From Flavobacterium sp. 9AF (GTDB taxonomy: Bacteria > Bacteroidota > Bacteroidia > Flavobacteriales > Flavobacteriaceae): DNA of 64,000 nt. Of this stretch, positions 51,326 to 60,703 are shown in pieces. Made by a program: the position numbers and the translations under genes. Every line of letters starts with the position of its first letter. Position 1 is the stretch's first letter. The stretch covers positions 2,598,144 through 2,662,143 of the forward strand of contig NZ_LR733556.1 in assembly GCF_902506265.1 (NCBI RefSeq), in the 5' to 3' direction. The notes beneath the pieces were generated by a model. The model did no database searches and was not told where the DNA came from. It was given only the letters and a program-made list of their open reading frames with translations.

Positions 51326-53437
51326 ATGTCATTTGCAACTGCTAGAAAAAACCTAAGAGTTACCACTTATTCTAAAGTAGTTTTCTTATTACTAGTAGTT
51401 TCTATTGGATTTATACTTTTATTTACAGCTTTATTTTATTTTAATCAGAAACAAGAAAAAGAGTTTTATACAACATCTTCCTTAGGTCTCGAGAGAGAAA
51501 TTAATGGTTTGATGGAACTTAATTCGGAATCTTATATCTCTTTAATTAACGAGATAACCTATTGGGATGATTTAGTTAATTTTGTTGAAAATAAAAATAT
51601 AGATTGGTTTGATAATTCTGTAGTTTACTTAATAGATTCATATAAAGTCGATTATATTGATGTTTATACGATGCATGAAGAATTTATTTGTAAGGCTTCA
51701 ACTACTAAGATAAATTCTAAAAATTTTATTCCTAAAGAAGTTTTTCCTAAATTAAAAAATGATAAACTAATTAAATTTTATACAAAAACACCCGAAGGTA
51801 TTGTTGTTGTATATGGAGCAACTATTCATTCTTCTTTAGATCCTTTTAAAAATAAAACAGCTCCTAAAGGCTATTTTTTTCTAGCCAAACTATTGGATAA
51901 AAAATATTTTTCAAATATTGAGAATGTTAGTAGTGCGTCTGTAGAATTTTATAATCCAAATAAAATTTTAGATAAAAAAAACATCCATTATATAAAAAAA
52001 ATAAAGAATATAAAAGGACAAGATATTGGGGCATTATTATTCCAAAGAGTAGCCAAAGTCGATTTTTCGGGAACAAGAAGAATTTTATATATCATGTCTA
52101 TTGCATTTTGTTTATCAATTTTAATTTTCTTGTACTATGCAAAAAAGTGGGCACAAAAGCCTATTCGGTTAATTAAAGAAGTATTAGAAAAAGGAAATAT
52201 GTCTGCGATAGACTCATTGAAAAGGATAAGAGGAGAATTTAGATATATTGGAAAGTTATTTGAGCAAAATTACAACCAAAAAATTCAATTAGAAAGAACT
52301 AAAAAGAAAGCAGAAGAAAGTGATAAACTCAAATCGGCCTTCTTAATGAATCTCTCACACGAAATTAGAACTCCTATGAATGCTATTATGGGTTTTTCCG
52401 ATTTATTGCTGAAAAAAGATTTGAAAGAATCGGAAAAAGAAGAATACTTAAAAATCATCCAAAAAAGTGGGAAAAGTTTAATCGATATTATTGATGATTT
52501 AGTAGAAATGTCTAAAATTGATTCTGATTTAATAGAACCTAAAAACAGCAGTATCAATTTGAAAAATATGGTTCAAGCTACGTTTGAATCGATAAAAGTT
52601 ACTCAGCCAAACTATAAAAATATTGATTTTAAACTCATTAGTCCTAAAATAGAGGCACAACAAAACATAATTACTGATGCTGTAAAATTGAATCAGGTTT
52701 TGACTAATTTATTAACTAATGCAATTAAGTTTACAGAAGAAGGATTTATCGTTTTAGATTACAACTTTGATTTAAAAAATAGACTCATTCATTTTTCAGT
52801 GAGAGATTCAGGAAGAGGCATTCCAGATGAATTACAGGAGAAAATTTTCTCTCGTTTCAATAAGATTGATTTTTTAACCGATGAAGATAATAAAGGATTA
52901 GGACTGGGGTTAGCAATATCAAAAGCTTATATTGAGATGCTTGGAGGAACTATATCCTTAAAATCTGAAGTTGGTTTAGGTTCCACTTTTTCTTTTACTA
53001 TTCCTTTAGTATTCGATATAAATACTACTGAGGAAAAAGAAGTAGTTTTAGATAAAATAGAATTAGGTGAAGAAGAAATTATATTAGTTGCTGAAGATGA
53101 TAATATTAATTATCTATTAATTCAAAAGTTGCTTAAAATTTTTAATTTTAAAGTTCTTAGAGCTAATAATGGAAAAGAGGCAATTGAAATTTGCAAAGAG
53201 AATAATGAAATAGATTTAATTCTAATGGACATTAAGATGCCAATTATTGATGGCTACGAAGCGTATAAAAAGATTAGAGAATTCAATAAAAATATTCCAA
53301 TTATAGCTCAAACTTCCTATTCTTTTCAAGAAGAAATTGAAAAAATTAATGTTACAGGATTTAATGATTTTATATCTAAACCTATTGATAAAGAGAAACT
53401 TTATATATTAATTAGAAAATACCTCAAAAAAGAATAA
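51326..53437 (+). CDS. CHASE4 hybrid sensor histidine kinase
   Basis: 703 residues. Membrane helix (about 18-40), a periplasmic CHASE4-type sensor (about 45-245, NEITYWDDLVNFVENKNIDWFDNSVV), a second helix (about 253-270), then HisKA with His345 in SHEIRTPMNAIMGFSD. The HATPase_c region has NLLTNAIKF, DSGRGIP and GLGLAISK. A C-terminal receiver has Asp635 in LILMDIKMPIIDG and Lys in ISKPIDKEKL. The signal is unknown; CHASE4 binds small ligands. There is no adjacent response regulator or HPt, so the output must be elsewhere. Confidence 0.93.
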   Translation: MSFATARKNLRVTTYSKVVFLLLVVSIGFILLFTALFYFNQKQEKEFYTTSSLGLEREINGLMELNSESYISLINEITYWDDLVNFVENKNIDWFDNSVVYLIDSYKVDYIDVYTMHEEFICKASTTKINSKNFIPKEVFPKLKNDKLIKFYTKTPEGIVVVYGATIHSSLDPFKNKTAPKGYFFLAKLLDKKYFSNIENVSSASVEFYNPNKILDKKNIHYIKKIKNIKGQDIGALLFQRVAKVDFSGTRRILYIMSIAFCLSILIFLYYAKKWAQKPIRLIKEVLEKGNMSAIDSLKRIRGEFRYIGKLFEQNYNQKIQLERTKKKAEESDKLKSAFLMNLSHEIRTPMNAIMGFSDLLLKKDLKESEKEEYLKIIQKSGKSLIDIIDDLVEMSKIDSDLIEPKNSSINLKNMVQATFESIKVTQPNYKNIDFKLISPKIEAQQNIITDAVKLNQVLTNLLTNAIKFTEEGFIVLDYNFDLKNRLIHFSVRDSGRGIPDELQEKIFSRFNKIDFLTDEDNKGLGLGLAISKAYIEMLGGTISLKSEVGLGSTFSFTIPLVFDINTTEEKEVVLDKIELGEEEIILVAEDDNINYLLIQKLLKIFNFKVLRANNGKEAIEICKENNEIDLILMDIKMPIIDGYEAYKKIREFNKNIPIIAQTSYSFQEEIEKINVTGFNDFISKPIDKEKLYILIRKYLKKE

Positions 53438-53482
53438 CAAAAACATAAAGGTATTTTTTTTCTTTTTTTATAATAGGATTCC

Positions 53483-53490
53483 TAAATTTG
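53483..53490 (+). promoter_or_regulatory. -7 promoter box for the aldo/keto reductase
   Basis: TAAATTTG fits TAnnTTTG, 15 bases before the ATG at 53506. No -33 box was seen. Confidence 0.45.
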
Positions 53491-53505
53491 TAAAAATACC
53501 TTTCA

Positions 53506-54462
53506 ATGAAATACAATAGATGCGGAAAAAGTGGTTTGTTATTGCCACAAATTTCTCTTGGATTATGGCATAATTTTGGTTCTGTAGACAGTTTTGAAAA
53601 TGCTCAAAGTATAGCTTTGAAAGCTTTTGATCAAGGAATAACTCATTTTGATTTAGCAAACAATTATGGGCCTGTTCCAGGTTCGGCTGAAGAAAACTTT
53701 GGAAAAATTATACAAAATAATTTCAAAGGCTTTCTAAGAGATGAGTTAGTAATTACTACCAAAGCTGGATTTAAAATGTGGGAAGGTCCATACGGAGAAT
53801 GGGGATCAAGAAAATATTTGATTTCAAGTTTAAATCAAAGCTTAAAACGAATGAACTTGGAATATGTAGATATATTTTATTCCCATCGCCCTGATCCCAA
53901 TACGCCTATTGAAGAAACAATGTCGGCTTTAGATTATGCAGTACGTTCGGGTAAAGCAATGTATGCTGGAATAAGTAATTATAGCGCAGAAGAAACAGAG
54001 AAAGCAATTGCAATATTAAAAGAACTAGGCACGCCCTGTATAGTACACCAAGCTAAATATTCTATGTTTGAACGTTGGGTAGAAGAAAGATTATTAGATG
54101 TCTTACAAACAAATGGATTAGGATGTGTTGCTTTTTCTCCTTTAGCACAAGGTTTATTAACCACTAAATATTTAAAAGGTATTCCTGAAAACTCAAGAGC
54201 AGCTAACCCAAATGGATATTTACAATCTTCTGAAATAACTGAAGATAAACTTCAGAAAATTAGCGCACTAAATAATTTAGCTTTAGAAAGAAGCCAAACG
54301 TTAGCTCAAATGGCAATAGCTTGGTTACTTAAGAAAGAAATAATAACCACAGTTCTCGTAGGAGCAAGTTCTGTTAATCAATTATTAGACAGTATAGGTA
54401 GTCTGAAAAAATTAGAATTTTCTTCAAATGAATTGCAACAAATTGAAGATATCTTAAAATAA
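53506..54462 (+). CDS. Aldo/keto reductase (YghZ/GPR-like)
   Basis: 318 residues, one TIM barrel. MKYNRCGKSGLLLPQISLGLWHNFG is the start typical of the YghZ (L-glyceraldehyde 3-phosphate reductase) and Kv-beta-like branch. HFDLANNYGP holds the catalytic Asp and Tyr, ITTKAG the Lys, and FYSHRPDPNTP the His. The C-terminal TTVLVGASSVNQLLDSIGSLKKLEFS binds NADP(H). It would reduce aldehydes such as glyceraldehyde phosphate or methylglyoxal. It stands between a kinase and a cell-wall hydrolase without an evident link. Confidence 0.9.
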   Translation: MKYNRCGKSGLLLPQISLGLWHNFGSVDSFENAQSIALKAFDQGITHFDLANNYGPVPGSAEENFGKIIQNNFKGFLRDELVITTKAGFKMWEGPYGEWGSRKYLISSLNQSLKRMNLEYVDIFYSHRPDPNTPIEETMSALDYAVRSGKAMYAGISNYSAEETEKAIAILKELGTPCIVHQAKYSMFERWVEERLLDVLQTNGLGCVAFSPLAQGLLTTKYLKGIPENSRAANPNGYLQSSEITEDKLQKISALNNLALERSQTLAQMAIAWLLKKEIITTVLVGASSVNQLLDSIGSLKKLEFSSNELQQIEDILK

Positions 54463-54514
54463 TTTACTATTTTACCCGTTTAAAAAATAAACTCTATAGA
54501 AGAAATCCTTTATA

Positions 54515-55651
54515 ATGAATAAACTGAAAATAATATCTTTTTTTATAATAGTATTTAATAATTTTAGTTTTGGTCAAAACCAAGATAAACATAAAGTTGT
54601 TTCTGGTGAAACTATTTATGCTATTGCTAGAAAATATAATACTTCGGTTGAAAATATTTATCAACTTAATCCTAGTTTAAAAGGGAAGTCATTACAGATT
54701 AATTCTATTGTAAATATTCCAAAGAATACGATACAAATTGTAGAAAATCAAAATAAACCAAAGTCGCATAAAGTAACTAAAGGTGAATCTCTATATAGTA
54801 TTTCCAAAAAATATGATTTAGCTATTGAAGATTTACAAGCATTGAATCCTTCGGTTAATCCAAAGAAAATTAAACCAGGAATGCTACTCACTATCCAACC
54901 AGAAAGTAATGTGTCTCTTTCTAATCAACAAGATCAAACTGTAGCTATCGTATCAGAAGCAAAGGAAGAAAAAAATGAAAAAGAGAAAAATACTATAGTG
55001 TTAGAAGTTAAAAATAATGATTCATTTACAATTTTTCATTCGATTAAACCTAAAGAAACAAAATATGGTATTGCAAAACTGTATGGAATTACAATTCATG
55101 AATTAGAAGTATTAAATCCTAATTTACCGTCTGATTTTCCTGTAGGTTACGAACTTGTTATAAAGAAAGATAATGAAAATATTGCTGCTACAAATTCTAA
55201 TTCGGGTAATCAACTTTCCTATGAAGAAGAAGAAACTGTAGAAAAAATGTCTAGTGACTTTAATTCTAAAGCCGATTTTTTAATCGAAAAAGCGTCTCAA
55301 TATATAGGAATTAAATATAAATTTGGAGGCACCACTCCAAATGGTTTTGATTGTTCGGGTTTAATGTGTACAACTTTTAAAGAAATCGATTTGAATCTGC
55401 CAAGATCTTCTGTGGACCAAGCTAAATACGGGGAAAAAATTGCACTAGATGAATCTCAAAAAGGAGATTTGATTTTCTTTGCAACGGGTAGTAAAAAACG
55501 TATTTCTCATGTAGGTTTAATTACAGAAGTTAATGAAGACGAAATTAAATTTATTCATTCTTCAACTTCTTCAGGTGTAATGATTTCATCAAGTAAAGAA
55601 CCTTATTATGCTTCTAGAATTGTTCAAGTGAATAGGGTGCTGAGCGAATGA
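54515..55651 (+). CDS. LysM and NlpC/P60 cell-wall hydrolase
   Basis: 378 residues, signal peptide to about 20. Two clear LysM repeats (about 24-70, HKVVSGETIYAIARKYNTSVENIYQLNP; about 85-130, HKVTKGESLYSISKKYDLAIEDLQALNP) and a third diverged one (about 170-215, IKPKETKYGIAKLYGITIHELEVLNP) bind peptidoglycan. The NlpC/P60 (C40) domain (about 250-378) has the catalytic cysteine in FDCSGLMCTTF, a histidine in SHVGLITEV and another in FIHSS. It would cut peptide stems (probably D-Glu-diaminopimelate). It is 52 bases after the reductase and 43 before an AraC gene. Confidence 0.93.
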   Translation: MNKLKIISFFIIVFNNFSFGQNQDKHKVVSGETIYAIARKYNTSVENIYQLNPSLKGKSLQINSIVNIPKNTIQIVENQNKPKSHKVTKGESLYSISKKYDLAIEDLQALNPSVNPKKIKPGMLLTIQPESNVSLSNQQDQTVAIVSEAKEEKNEKEKNTIVLEVKNNDSFTIFHSIKPKETKYGIAKLYGITIHELEVLNPNLPSDFPVGYELVIKKDNENIAATNSNSGNQLSYEEEETVEKMSSDFNSKADFLIEKASQYIGIKYKFGGTTPNGFDCSGLMCTTFKEIDLNLPRSSVDQAKYGEKIALDESQKGDLIFFATGSKKRISHVGLITEVNEDEIKFIHSSTSSGVMISSSKEPYYASRIVQVNRVLSE

Positions 55652-55694
55652 TTGTTAGTAGGCAAATTTTTCTTTATTAAATTAGTTTGTCCTA

Positions 55695-56543
55695 ATGATT
55701 TTATCTCATCAATATTTTCGTTTACAAGACAAAACAGTAATTGAAAGGCTACAAATTAAAGGCTCTTTAAAGCAAAGTCCTGTTTTTCAAAATGAAGCTT
55801 GTTTTCTTTATTTTAAAGAGGGTAGTAGTACCATTATTACAGCCACAGAGCAAATGCATATTGCTACAAAAGAAAGTGTTGTATTGAAATGTGGAACTTA
55901 TTTTGCTGAGATTATAAATAAGGCAAGCTTAGCAATTTCTGAAGTTTATGTTATTCATCTCTTTCCCGAAATACTTAAAGAAATTTATAAAAACGAAATT
56001 CCCGATTTTATAAAAGTGGCAGAAAAACCTTATTTTGCTAAAAAAATTCCTCAAAAAAATCTTATCAATCAGTTTATTCAAAGTATCGAAATCTATTTTG
56101 AAAACCAACAGGTTGTTAGTGCCGAATTACTTCATTTAAAACTCAAAGAGTTAATTCTACTTTTACTTGAAACAGATAAAAAAGAAACAATTATTGGGCT
56201 TTTTGCACATTTGTTTTCTCCTAGAAAAGTAGCTCTTACAGCCCTTGTTCAAGCGCATTTGTTTACCAATTGTAATCTGCAAGAAATGGCAGTACTGGCA
56301 GGAATGAGTATGTCGACTTTTAAGAGAGAATTTAAATTGCATTTTCAAATGCCTCCTGTTCAATATATTCGAGAAAAAAGAATGAAAAAAGCAGCAGATT
56401 TACTCGTTGCTTCTCATTTTACTATTGCAGAGATTAGTTACCAACTAGGGTATGAAGATAGCTCTTATTTTACTAGAGTATTTCATCAATATTACCAAAT
56501 GTCTCCTTCCTCATATAGAAACGGACATCAAATAGCCAACTGA
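55695..56543 (+). CDS. AraC-family transcriptional regulator
   Basis: 282 residues. The N-terminal ligand-binding-like half (about 1-170) resembles the cupin-type N-domains (ACFLYFKEGSSTIITA). The two HTH motifs of AraC lie at about 190-280: NLQEMAVLAGMSMSTFKREFK, then HFTIAEISYQLGYEDSSYFTRVFHQYYQMSPSSYR. Two genes of the same strand follow (membrane protein, thioredoxin-like), and it probably controls those. A TACATTTG box (56599-56606) precedes them. Confidence 0.92.
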   Translation: MILSHQYFRLQDKTVIERLQIKGSLKQSPVFQNEACFLYFKEGSSTIITATEQMHIATKESVVLKCGTYFAEIINKASLAISEVYVIHLFPEILKEIYKNEIPDFIKVAEKPYFAKKIPQKNLINQFIQSIEIYFENQQVVSAELLHLKLKELILLLLETDKKETIIGLFAHLFSPRKVALTALVQAHLFTNCNLQEMAVLAGMSMSTFKREFKLHFQMPPVQYIREKRMKKAADLLVASHFTIAEISYQLGYEDSSYFTRVFHQYYQMSPSSYRNGHQIAN

Positions 56544-56598
56544 ACTTAAAATCATAGTTTTTGAACTTTTTATCCTAAAATTTCAAAAGGATGAAACA

Positions 56599-56606
56599 TA
56601 CATTTG
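56599..56606 (+). promoter_or_regulatory. -7 promoter box for the membrane protein / thioredoxin-like pair
   Basis: TACATTTG fits TAnnTTTG, 24 bases before the ATG at 56631. The preceding 55 bases after the AraC stop are a likely operator region. Confidence 0.5.
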
Positions 56607-56630
56607 TTCTGTTAATTTAAGCAGAATCAT

Positions 56631-57113
56631 ATGAATCCGTTATTCGTTTTAGTTATTCAGTGTACTTTTAGCATTGTAGTTTTTTTTCTTTTAGGGAAAT
56701 GGTATCTCGAACCCAAAATGGGAATCTATTCGAAATATAAAATACTTCAAATTTTATTTCTTATTAATGTATTTCGCTATTTGCCACTTTCATTATATAT
56801 GCCTGGTCAAGTGGCAGAAAATTTCCCTGAAAAAGTTAAAGAAATTGTTGCTCACGGTGATTTTTTAGCTGCTATTGTTGCTTTAATCACGCTATTGTTA
56901 ATTAAAAATAAAAGTCGCTTTACCACTTTGTTCATAAACGTGTTTTGCATCATTAGTTGTGTTGATATGGTTTTGGCATTAGTATTTGCGATGTATGCAA
57001 AAGTATATCTTCTACCACTCGGTGTTAATTATTTTACTATTGCGTTATACGTACCATTATTAATCATCGCACAATATTATATATTTAAAATACTCACTTT
57101 AAAAAATAAATAA
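56631..57113 (+). CDS. Four-helix integral membrane protein of unknown function
   Basis: 160 residues with hydrophobic segments at about 4-22, 38-56, 73-92, 98-122 and 131-152; the second is weaker. I cannot name the family. It resembles small DoxX- or DUF-type membrane proteins in size. It lies four bases before the thioredoxin-like gene and behind the AraC regulator, so the pair is probably one inducible operon. Confidence 0.75.
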   Translation: MNPLFVLVIQCTFSIVVFFLLGKWYLEPKMGIYSKYKILQILFLINVFRYLPLSLYMPGQVAENFPEKVKEIVAHGDFLAAIVALITLLLIKNKSRFTTLFINVFCIISCVDMVLALVFAMYAKVYLLPLGVNYFTIALYVPLLIIAQYYIFKILTLKNK

Positions 57114-57117
57114 AATC

Positions 57118-57645
57118 ATGTTACAAAAAGGAGATAAGGCACCTATATTTAGTGCCAATGCAATAGCAAACGCTCAACGAATCGAGTTTAAAAACAACCA
57201 ATGGACCTATATTTCCTTTCATAGATTTGCCGCTTGTCCATTTTGTGTGTTACGTACTAGAGAATTGATGCATAATTATAAGTATTTTCAAGAAAAAAAT
57301 ATAGAAATCATTAGTATTTGGCCCTCTTCAATTCAAAATATGTTGCAATATGTAGGACAGGAAACGGCTCCTTTTCCCTTAATTGCGGATCCTCAAAAGA
57401 TAATCTTTCAAAAATATCAAGTTACCCATTCTTCCTATTTAGCTGCTCTAAAATTGCTATTACATCCCATTTTAATTTACAAAGCTTTAAGAGGAAAATA
57501 TAAAAATATAACGGTGGATGCTGATCCTAATTTGTTACCTGCTGAATTTTTAGTCAATCCAAGTGGAAATATTGCAATAGCTTATTATGGAAAACATTAT
57601 GGAGATCATTTGCCTTTGGAACAAATTCTCAAAAGTGTTGTGTAA
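57118..57645 (+). CDS. Peroxiredoxin/thioredoxin-fold protein (AhpC/TSA-like)
   Basis: 175 residues. KGDKAPIFSANAI is the usual peroxiredoxin start, and FHRFAACPFCVLR carries a CPFC redox pair near residue 40. That is more like the Prx-like2/FAM213 group than the single-Cys PxxxTxxC of AhpC. The C-terminal VNPSGNIAIAYYGKHYGDHLPLEQIL fits the thioredoxin fold. It would act as a cytoplasmic thiol oxidoreductase or peroxidase. Operon with the membrane protein upstream. Confidence 0.85.
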   Translation: MLQKGDKAPIFSANAIANAQRIEFKNNQWTYISFHRFAACPFCVLRTRELMHNYKYFQEKNIEIISIWPSSIQNMLQYVGQETAPFPLIADPQKIIFQKYQVTHSSYLAALKLLLHPILIYKALRGKYKNITVDADPNLLPAEFLVNPSGNIAIAYYGKHYGDHLPLEQILKSVV

Positions 57646-57757
57646 CTTATTTGAAAGGAGTAATTTTATCTTACCAATGTTTTTTAGTTTAATTATTTAA
57701 AATAAGAATTAAATAGCTAAATTATAATTTATTGTAGTAAAATAAAATCACGCAATT

Positions 57758-58120
57758 ATGAATACTACACCAGAACACGATCAGAAAATTGCCAAATTAA
57801 CATTAGCATCAGTATGGCCACATTATATTACAAAAATTGAAAAAAAAGGAAGAACGCTTTCCGAATTATATGAAGTTACGAATTGGTTAACTGGCTTTTC
57901 AAAAGAAGAAATAGATAATTATATTGCAACAAAAGTAACTTTTGAGGTTTTTTTTAAAGAAGCAAAAATCAATACAAAGGCAAATTTAATTACAGGTGTT
58001 ATTTGTGGTTATCGTATTGAAGAAATTTCCACACCTTTAACCCAACAAATTCGCTATTTAGATAAATTAGTGGATGAATTGGCTAAAGGCAAGAAGATGG
58101 AAAAAATACTAAGAAAATAA
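57758..58120 (+). CDS. DUF2200-family protein
   Basis: 120 residues. It fits DUF2200 over its full length: KIAKLTLASVWPHYITKIEKKGRTLSELYEVTNWLTGF, then IATKVTFEVFFKEA, ITGVICGYRIEEI and IRYLDKLVDELAKGK. The family is small, cytoplasmic and of unknown function. It lies 44 bases before the DUF1003 gene. Confidence 0.9.
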   Translation: MNTTPEHDQKIAKLTLASVWPHYITKIEKKGRTLSELYEVTNWLTGFSKEEIDNYIATKVTFEVFFKEAKINTKANLITGVICGYRIEEISTPLTQQIRYLDKLVDELAKGKKMEKILRK

Positions 58121-58164
58121 TAATCCCTTTTTTGTAATATAACAAAGAATAAGATATAAATTAT

Positions 58165-58707
58165 ATGGATCAAGACATAGAAAAGCTGTTAAATGCTGAA
58201 AGCGAACAAATCATAAAATTACAGCAAATAGTAAAGAAAACGATTGAAGATGAAAATCTGATTATTCAAAACCTGTTGCATCCTCCAAAAGAGATTGTCA
58301 CCAAAGGTCAAAATATATCTGATAAAGTAGCTCGTTTTGGAGGTAGTTGGCTTTTTATAATTTCGTTCTTATCACTTTTAACTGTTTGGATTCTTTTTAA
58401 TGTATTAGTACCAAAAGGCGATCAATTTGATCCCTATCCATTTATTTTAATGAATTTAGTTTTGTCTTGTGTAGCTGCGTTACAAGCTCCCATAATTATG
58501 ATGAGTCAAAATAGGCAAGAAGAAAAAGATCGCAAAAGAAGTGAAAATGATTATCTTATTAATTTAAAAGCAGAATTAGAAATTCGTTCTTTAAATCAAA
58601 AATTAGATTTATTAGTTCAGGAACAAATTAAAGTGTTATTTGATAGTCAAGCCAAACAGATGGAAATCTTAAAAAAGATTGAAAGCCATTTGGAAAAACA
58701 CAAATAA
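58165..58707 (+). CDS. DUF1003-family membrane protein
   Basis: 180 residues. DUF1003 signature: DKVARFGGSWLFIISFLSLLTVWILFN, DQFDPYPFILMNLVLSCVAALQAPIIMMSQNRQEEKDRKRSENDY. Two membrane helices at about 65-85 and 95-115, with a coiled coil after (LKAELEIRSLNQKLDLL). Cytoplasmic ends on both sides. Function unknown; the family is linked to the envelope. A strong terminator follows. Confidence 0.93.
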   Translation: MDQDIEKLLNAESEQIIKLQQIVKKTIEDENLIIQNLLHPPKEIVTKGQNISDKVARFGGSWLFIISFLSLLTVWILFNVLVPKGDQFDPYPFILMNLVLSCVAALQAPIIMMSQNRQEEKDRKRSENDYLINLKAELEIRSLNQKLDLLVQEQIKVLFDSQAKQMEILKKIESHLEKHK

Positions 58708-58722
58708 ATCAACAATAAAAAA

Positions 58723-58762
58723 GCAAAAACCCTATTGTTTTCATAAACAAAAGGGTTTTTTA
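58723..58762. terminator. Bidirectional intrinsic terminator
   Basis: AAAACCCTATTGTTT pairs with AAACAAAAGGGTTTT, with A and T runs, between convergent genes. Confidence 0.85.
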
Positions 58763-58789
58763 ATCAAATTTTAGTTAGTTATTGATAAA

Positions 58790-59026
58790 TTAATTGTTAT
58801 TCAAATAAGTGTAAATCTCATCTTTTTTGTGTACACGTTCCATTCGTAAACTATTTAAAACGTCATCTGAAGCTGGTTCAGCTTCTGATTCTATACGATA
58901 AATTTGATGATCTACCGAATCATATTCTTCAAAAAGCTTTTTAAAATGAGCATCAGAAGATTTTAAATCGTGTATTTTAGTTTCAAACTCTGGAAAATCA
59001 ACCACTAATTGATGTTTTGTAATCAT
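58790..59026 (-). CDS. DUF465 (YdcH-like) small helical protein
   Basis: 78 residues: FPEFETKIHDLKSSDAHFKKLFEEYDSVDHQIYRIES, then SLRMERVHKKDEIYTYLNNN. The F-x-x-L-x-x-x-Y-x-x-x-x-x-I pattern and the K-D-E-I-Y end fit DUF465/YdcH. It is an all-helical cytoplasmic protein without known function. A TAATTTTG box (59052-59059, minus strand) precedes it. Confidence 0.9.
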   Translation of the reverse strand: MITKHQLVVDFPEFETKIHDLKSSDAHFKKLFEEYDSVDHQIYRIESEAEPASDDVLNSLRMERVHKKDEIYTYLNNN

Positions 59027-59051
59027 ATTTTTCTTTTTTATTATCTATTTT

Positions 59052-59059
59052 CAAAATTA
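59052..59059 (-). promoter_or_regulatory. -7 promoter box for the DUF465 gene
   Basis: TAATTTTG on the minus strand, 25 bases upstream of the ATG at 59026. Confidence 0.45.
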
Positions 59060-59162
59060 GATAGTATCAAGCATCTTTCATATGATATTTGTCATAAGAA
59101 AAAGAAATAAATAAAGTTAAATTAGTAGATTGTAAAATTAAATATTGCCGCATAAAGAATTT

Positions 59163-60152
59163 TTAATTCCCTTTTAGACGAATAAAAAGTTTTTTAAATA
59201 TTTCACTAAAATTGTCTGGTCTTTTTTGCTCTAAAACATAAGTGCCATCATCATTAAAAGTTAAGGGAAATAGAAATATTGCCTTGTCATTTTCAATAGC
59301 TAAAGGTCCAAATTTCGTACCATATATGCTCATTTTTCCATCTTCCTCACGCGCTAATGCGAATCCTTCTGTAAAATTAAAAAACGGCTCTAATTCTTTT
59401 AGATTTTGTTTACTCTCTAAGAAAGCTATATTGTTTTTTTCATAATGAAAGTCAAGTGTTTTTTTGGAATCAAGTAAGCTATAATCGGCAAAATAAAGTC
59501 CTTCATTAGTTTTTACAATGCCTTGCCAAAGTATTGTGTTAAAAGGTGTTGGAACGATTTTTAATTGGTTATAACTAATTTGTTGTCTTTCTAATTCATT
59601 TTTAAAATGATTTCGCACATATAAGTTAGCTACTAATCCAAAAATTAAATAGGCTGTTGATAAAGTTAAAGCCCATTTTATAACTAAATCTCTTTTAGGG
59701 TTTTGATTCTTCATGAAGAGCAAAACAATACATCCAATTAAAAGCCAAATAGTATATAATGGATCAATTACAAATACATTGTCTAAACTGTAAAAAGAGC
59801 TACTTAAAGGGTATAAAATGCGAGTTCCATAAGTAGTGCAAATATCTAATAAAGGATGTGTAAATAAGGCTAAAAAGCTAGCCCAAAACCAAGATAAATA
59901 GGATGTTTTGTATTTGTAAGAAAACCATTTAGCAAAAAGTAAGCTAAGTAAAAAAGAGAAAAAGATAGAATGTGAAAATGCTCTGTGAATAGCTAATTGT
60001 TGAATAGGATCAAAAAAAGAGTTAAGCACTACATCTAAATCTGGAATTGTGCCTAAAATAGCTCCATAAAGCAAAGCTTTTTTACCAATTTCTTTATCTT
60101 TTACTAAAGCGAAAGTAGCAGCGCCTAAAACAATTTGTGATAGTGAATCCAT
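59163..60152 (-). CDS. Membrane-bound metal-dependent hydrolase (YbcI/YdjM family)
   Basis: 329 residues. MDSLSQIVLGAATF is the family start; GTIPDLDVVLNSFF and HRAFSHSIFFS give the metal-binding Asp and His set (PDxD, HR..SHS). HPLLDICTTYGTRILYPLS follows. Four membrane helices in the first 180 residues, then a mostly soluble C-terminal half. The reaction is not known for this family. It follows two minus-strand genes (RimO and a small membrane protein) with short gaps and is likely co-transcribed. Confidence 0.88.
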   Translation of the reverse strand: MDSLSQIVLGAATFALVKDKEIGKKALLYGAILGTIPDLDVVLNSFFDPIQQLAIHRAFSHSIFFSFLLSLLFAKWFSYKYKTSYLSWFWASFLALFTHPLLDICTTYGTRILYPLSSSFYSLDNVFVIDPLYTIWLLIGCIVLLFMKNQNPKRDLVIKWALTLSTAYLIFGLVANLYVRNHFKNELERQQISYNQLKIVPTPFNTILWQGIVKTNEGLYFADYSLLDSKKTLDFHYEKNNIAFLESKQNLKELEPFFNFTEGFALAREEDGKMSIYGTKFGPLAIENDKAIFLFPLTFNDDGTYVLEQKRPDNFSEIFKKLFIRLKGN

Positions 60153-60158
60153 AATTTT

Positions 60159-60686
60159 TTATTTTATCCAAAAATAAAATTCTCTTTCAATTTCCAATTT
60201 GAAGTTTTTTACAGATGATTTTATCATAAAAAAAGGAATTGTAAACATTAGGGTAGCATGAATAATTATAAATGGAAATGCAATTAAAGAAAATAAACTA
60301 TCTATAAAGCTAATAGAAAGTATGGCAAGAATAAAAATAGAATAGAAGAAAATTAAAAAGCCATAAAAAAATTTCATTATTGGCGAAATGCCATTAATTT
60401 CCATAGTAACAGTAATACCATTTATATTTTCTATTATCTTTCCAGTAGCAATAGGATGAGTTTGTTTTGCAGCAAATAATTTTTTCTTTTTTTGAATTGT
60501 AAAGATGTTTTCTAATATATTTCCTTTATAAATATAAGGGCTATTAGATAAAGCTTCAAAAGGAGTAAATGACAAATCAGAAGGTTCTACATTTTCCTTA
60601 AATTTTTCAATAAATTTTGCTTTATTGCTTGGTAAGGATAAACTTAAACTATCAATTAATTTGTTTTTTCTTAAAAAAGATTGCAT
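60159..60686 (-). CDS. Membrane protein of unknown function
   Basis: 175 residues: a soluble N-terminal domain (about 1-110, e.g. PYIYKGNILENIFTIQKKKKLFAAKQTHPIATGKI) and two adjacent membrane helices (about 112-133 and 138-158), then a basic end. No family recognised. Six bases separate it from the hydrolase, and 17 from RimO, so the three form a probable operon. Confidence 0.72.
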   Translation of the reverse strand: MQSFLRKNKLIDSLSLSLPSNKAKFIEKFKENVEPSDLSFTPFEALSNSPYIYKGNILENIFTIQKKKKLFAAKQTHPIATGKIIENINGITVTMEINGISPIMKFFYGFLIFFYSIFILAILSISFIDSLFSLIAFPFIIIHATLMFTIPFFMIKSSVKNFKLEIEREFYFWIK

Positions 60687-60703
60687 AAATTGCTTTAGTG
60701 TTT

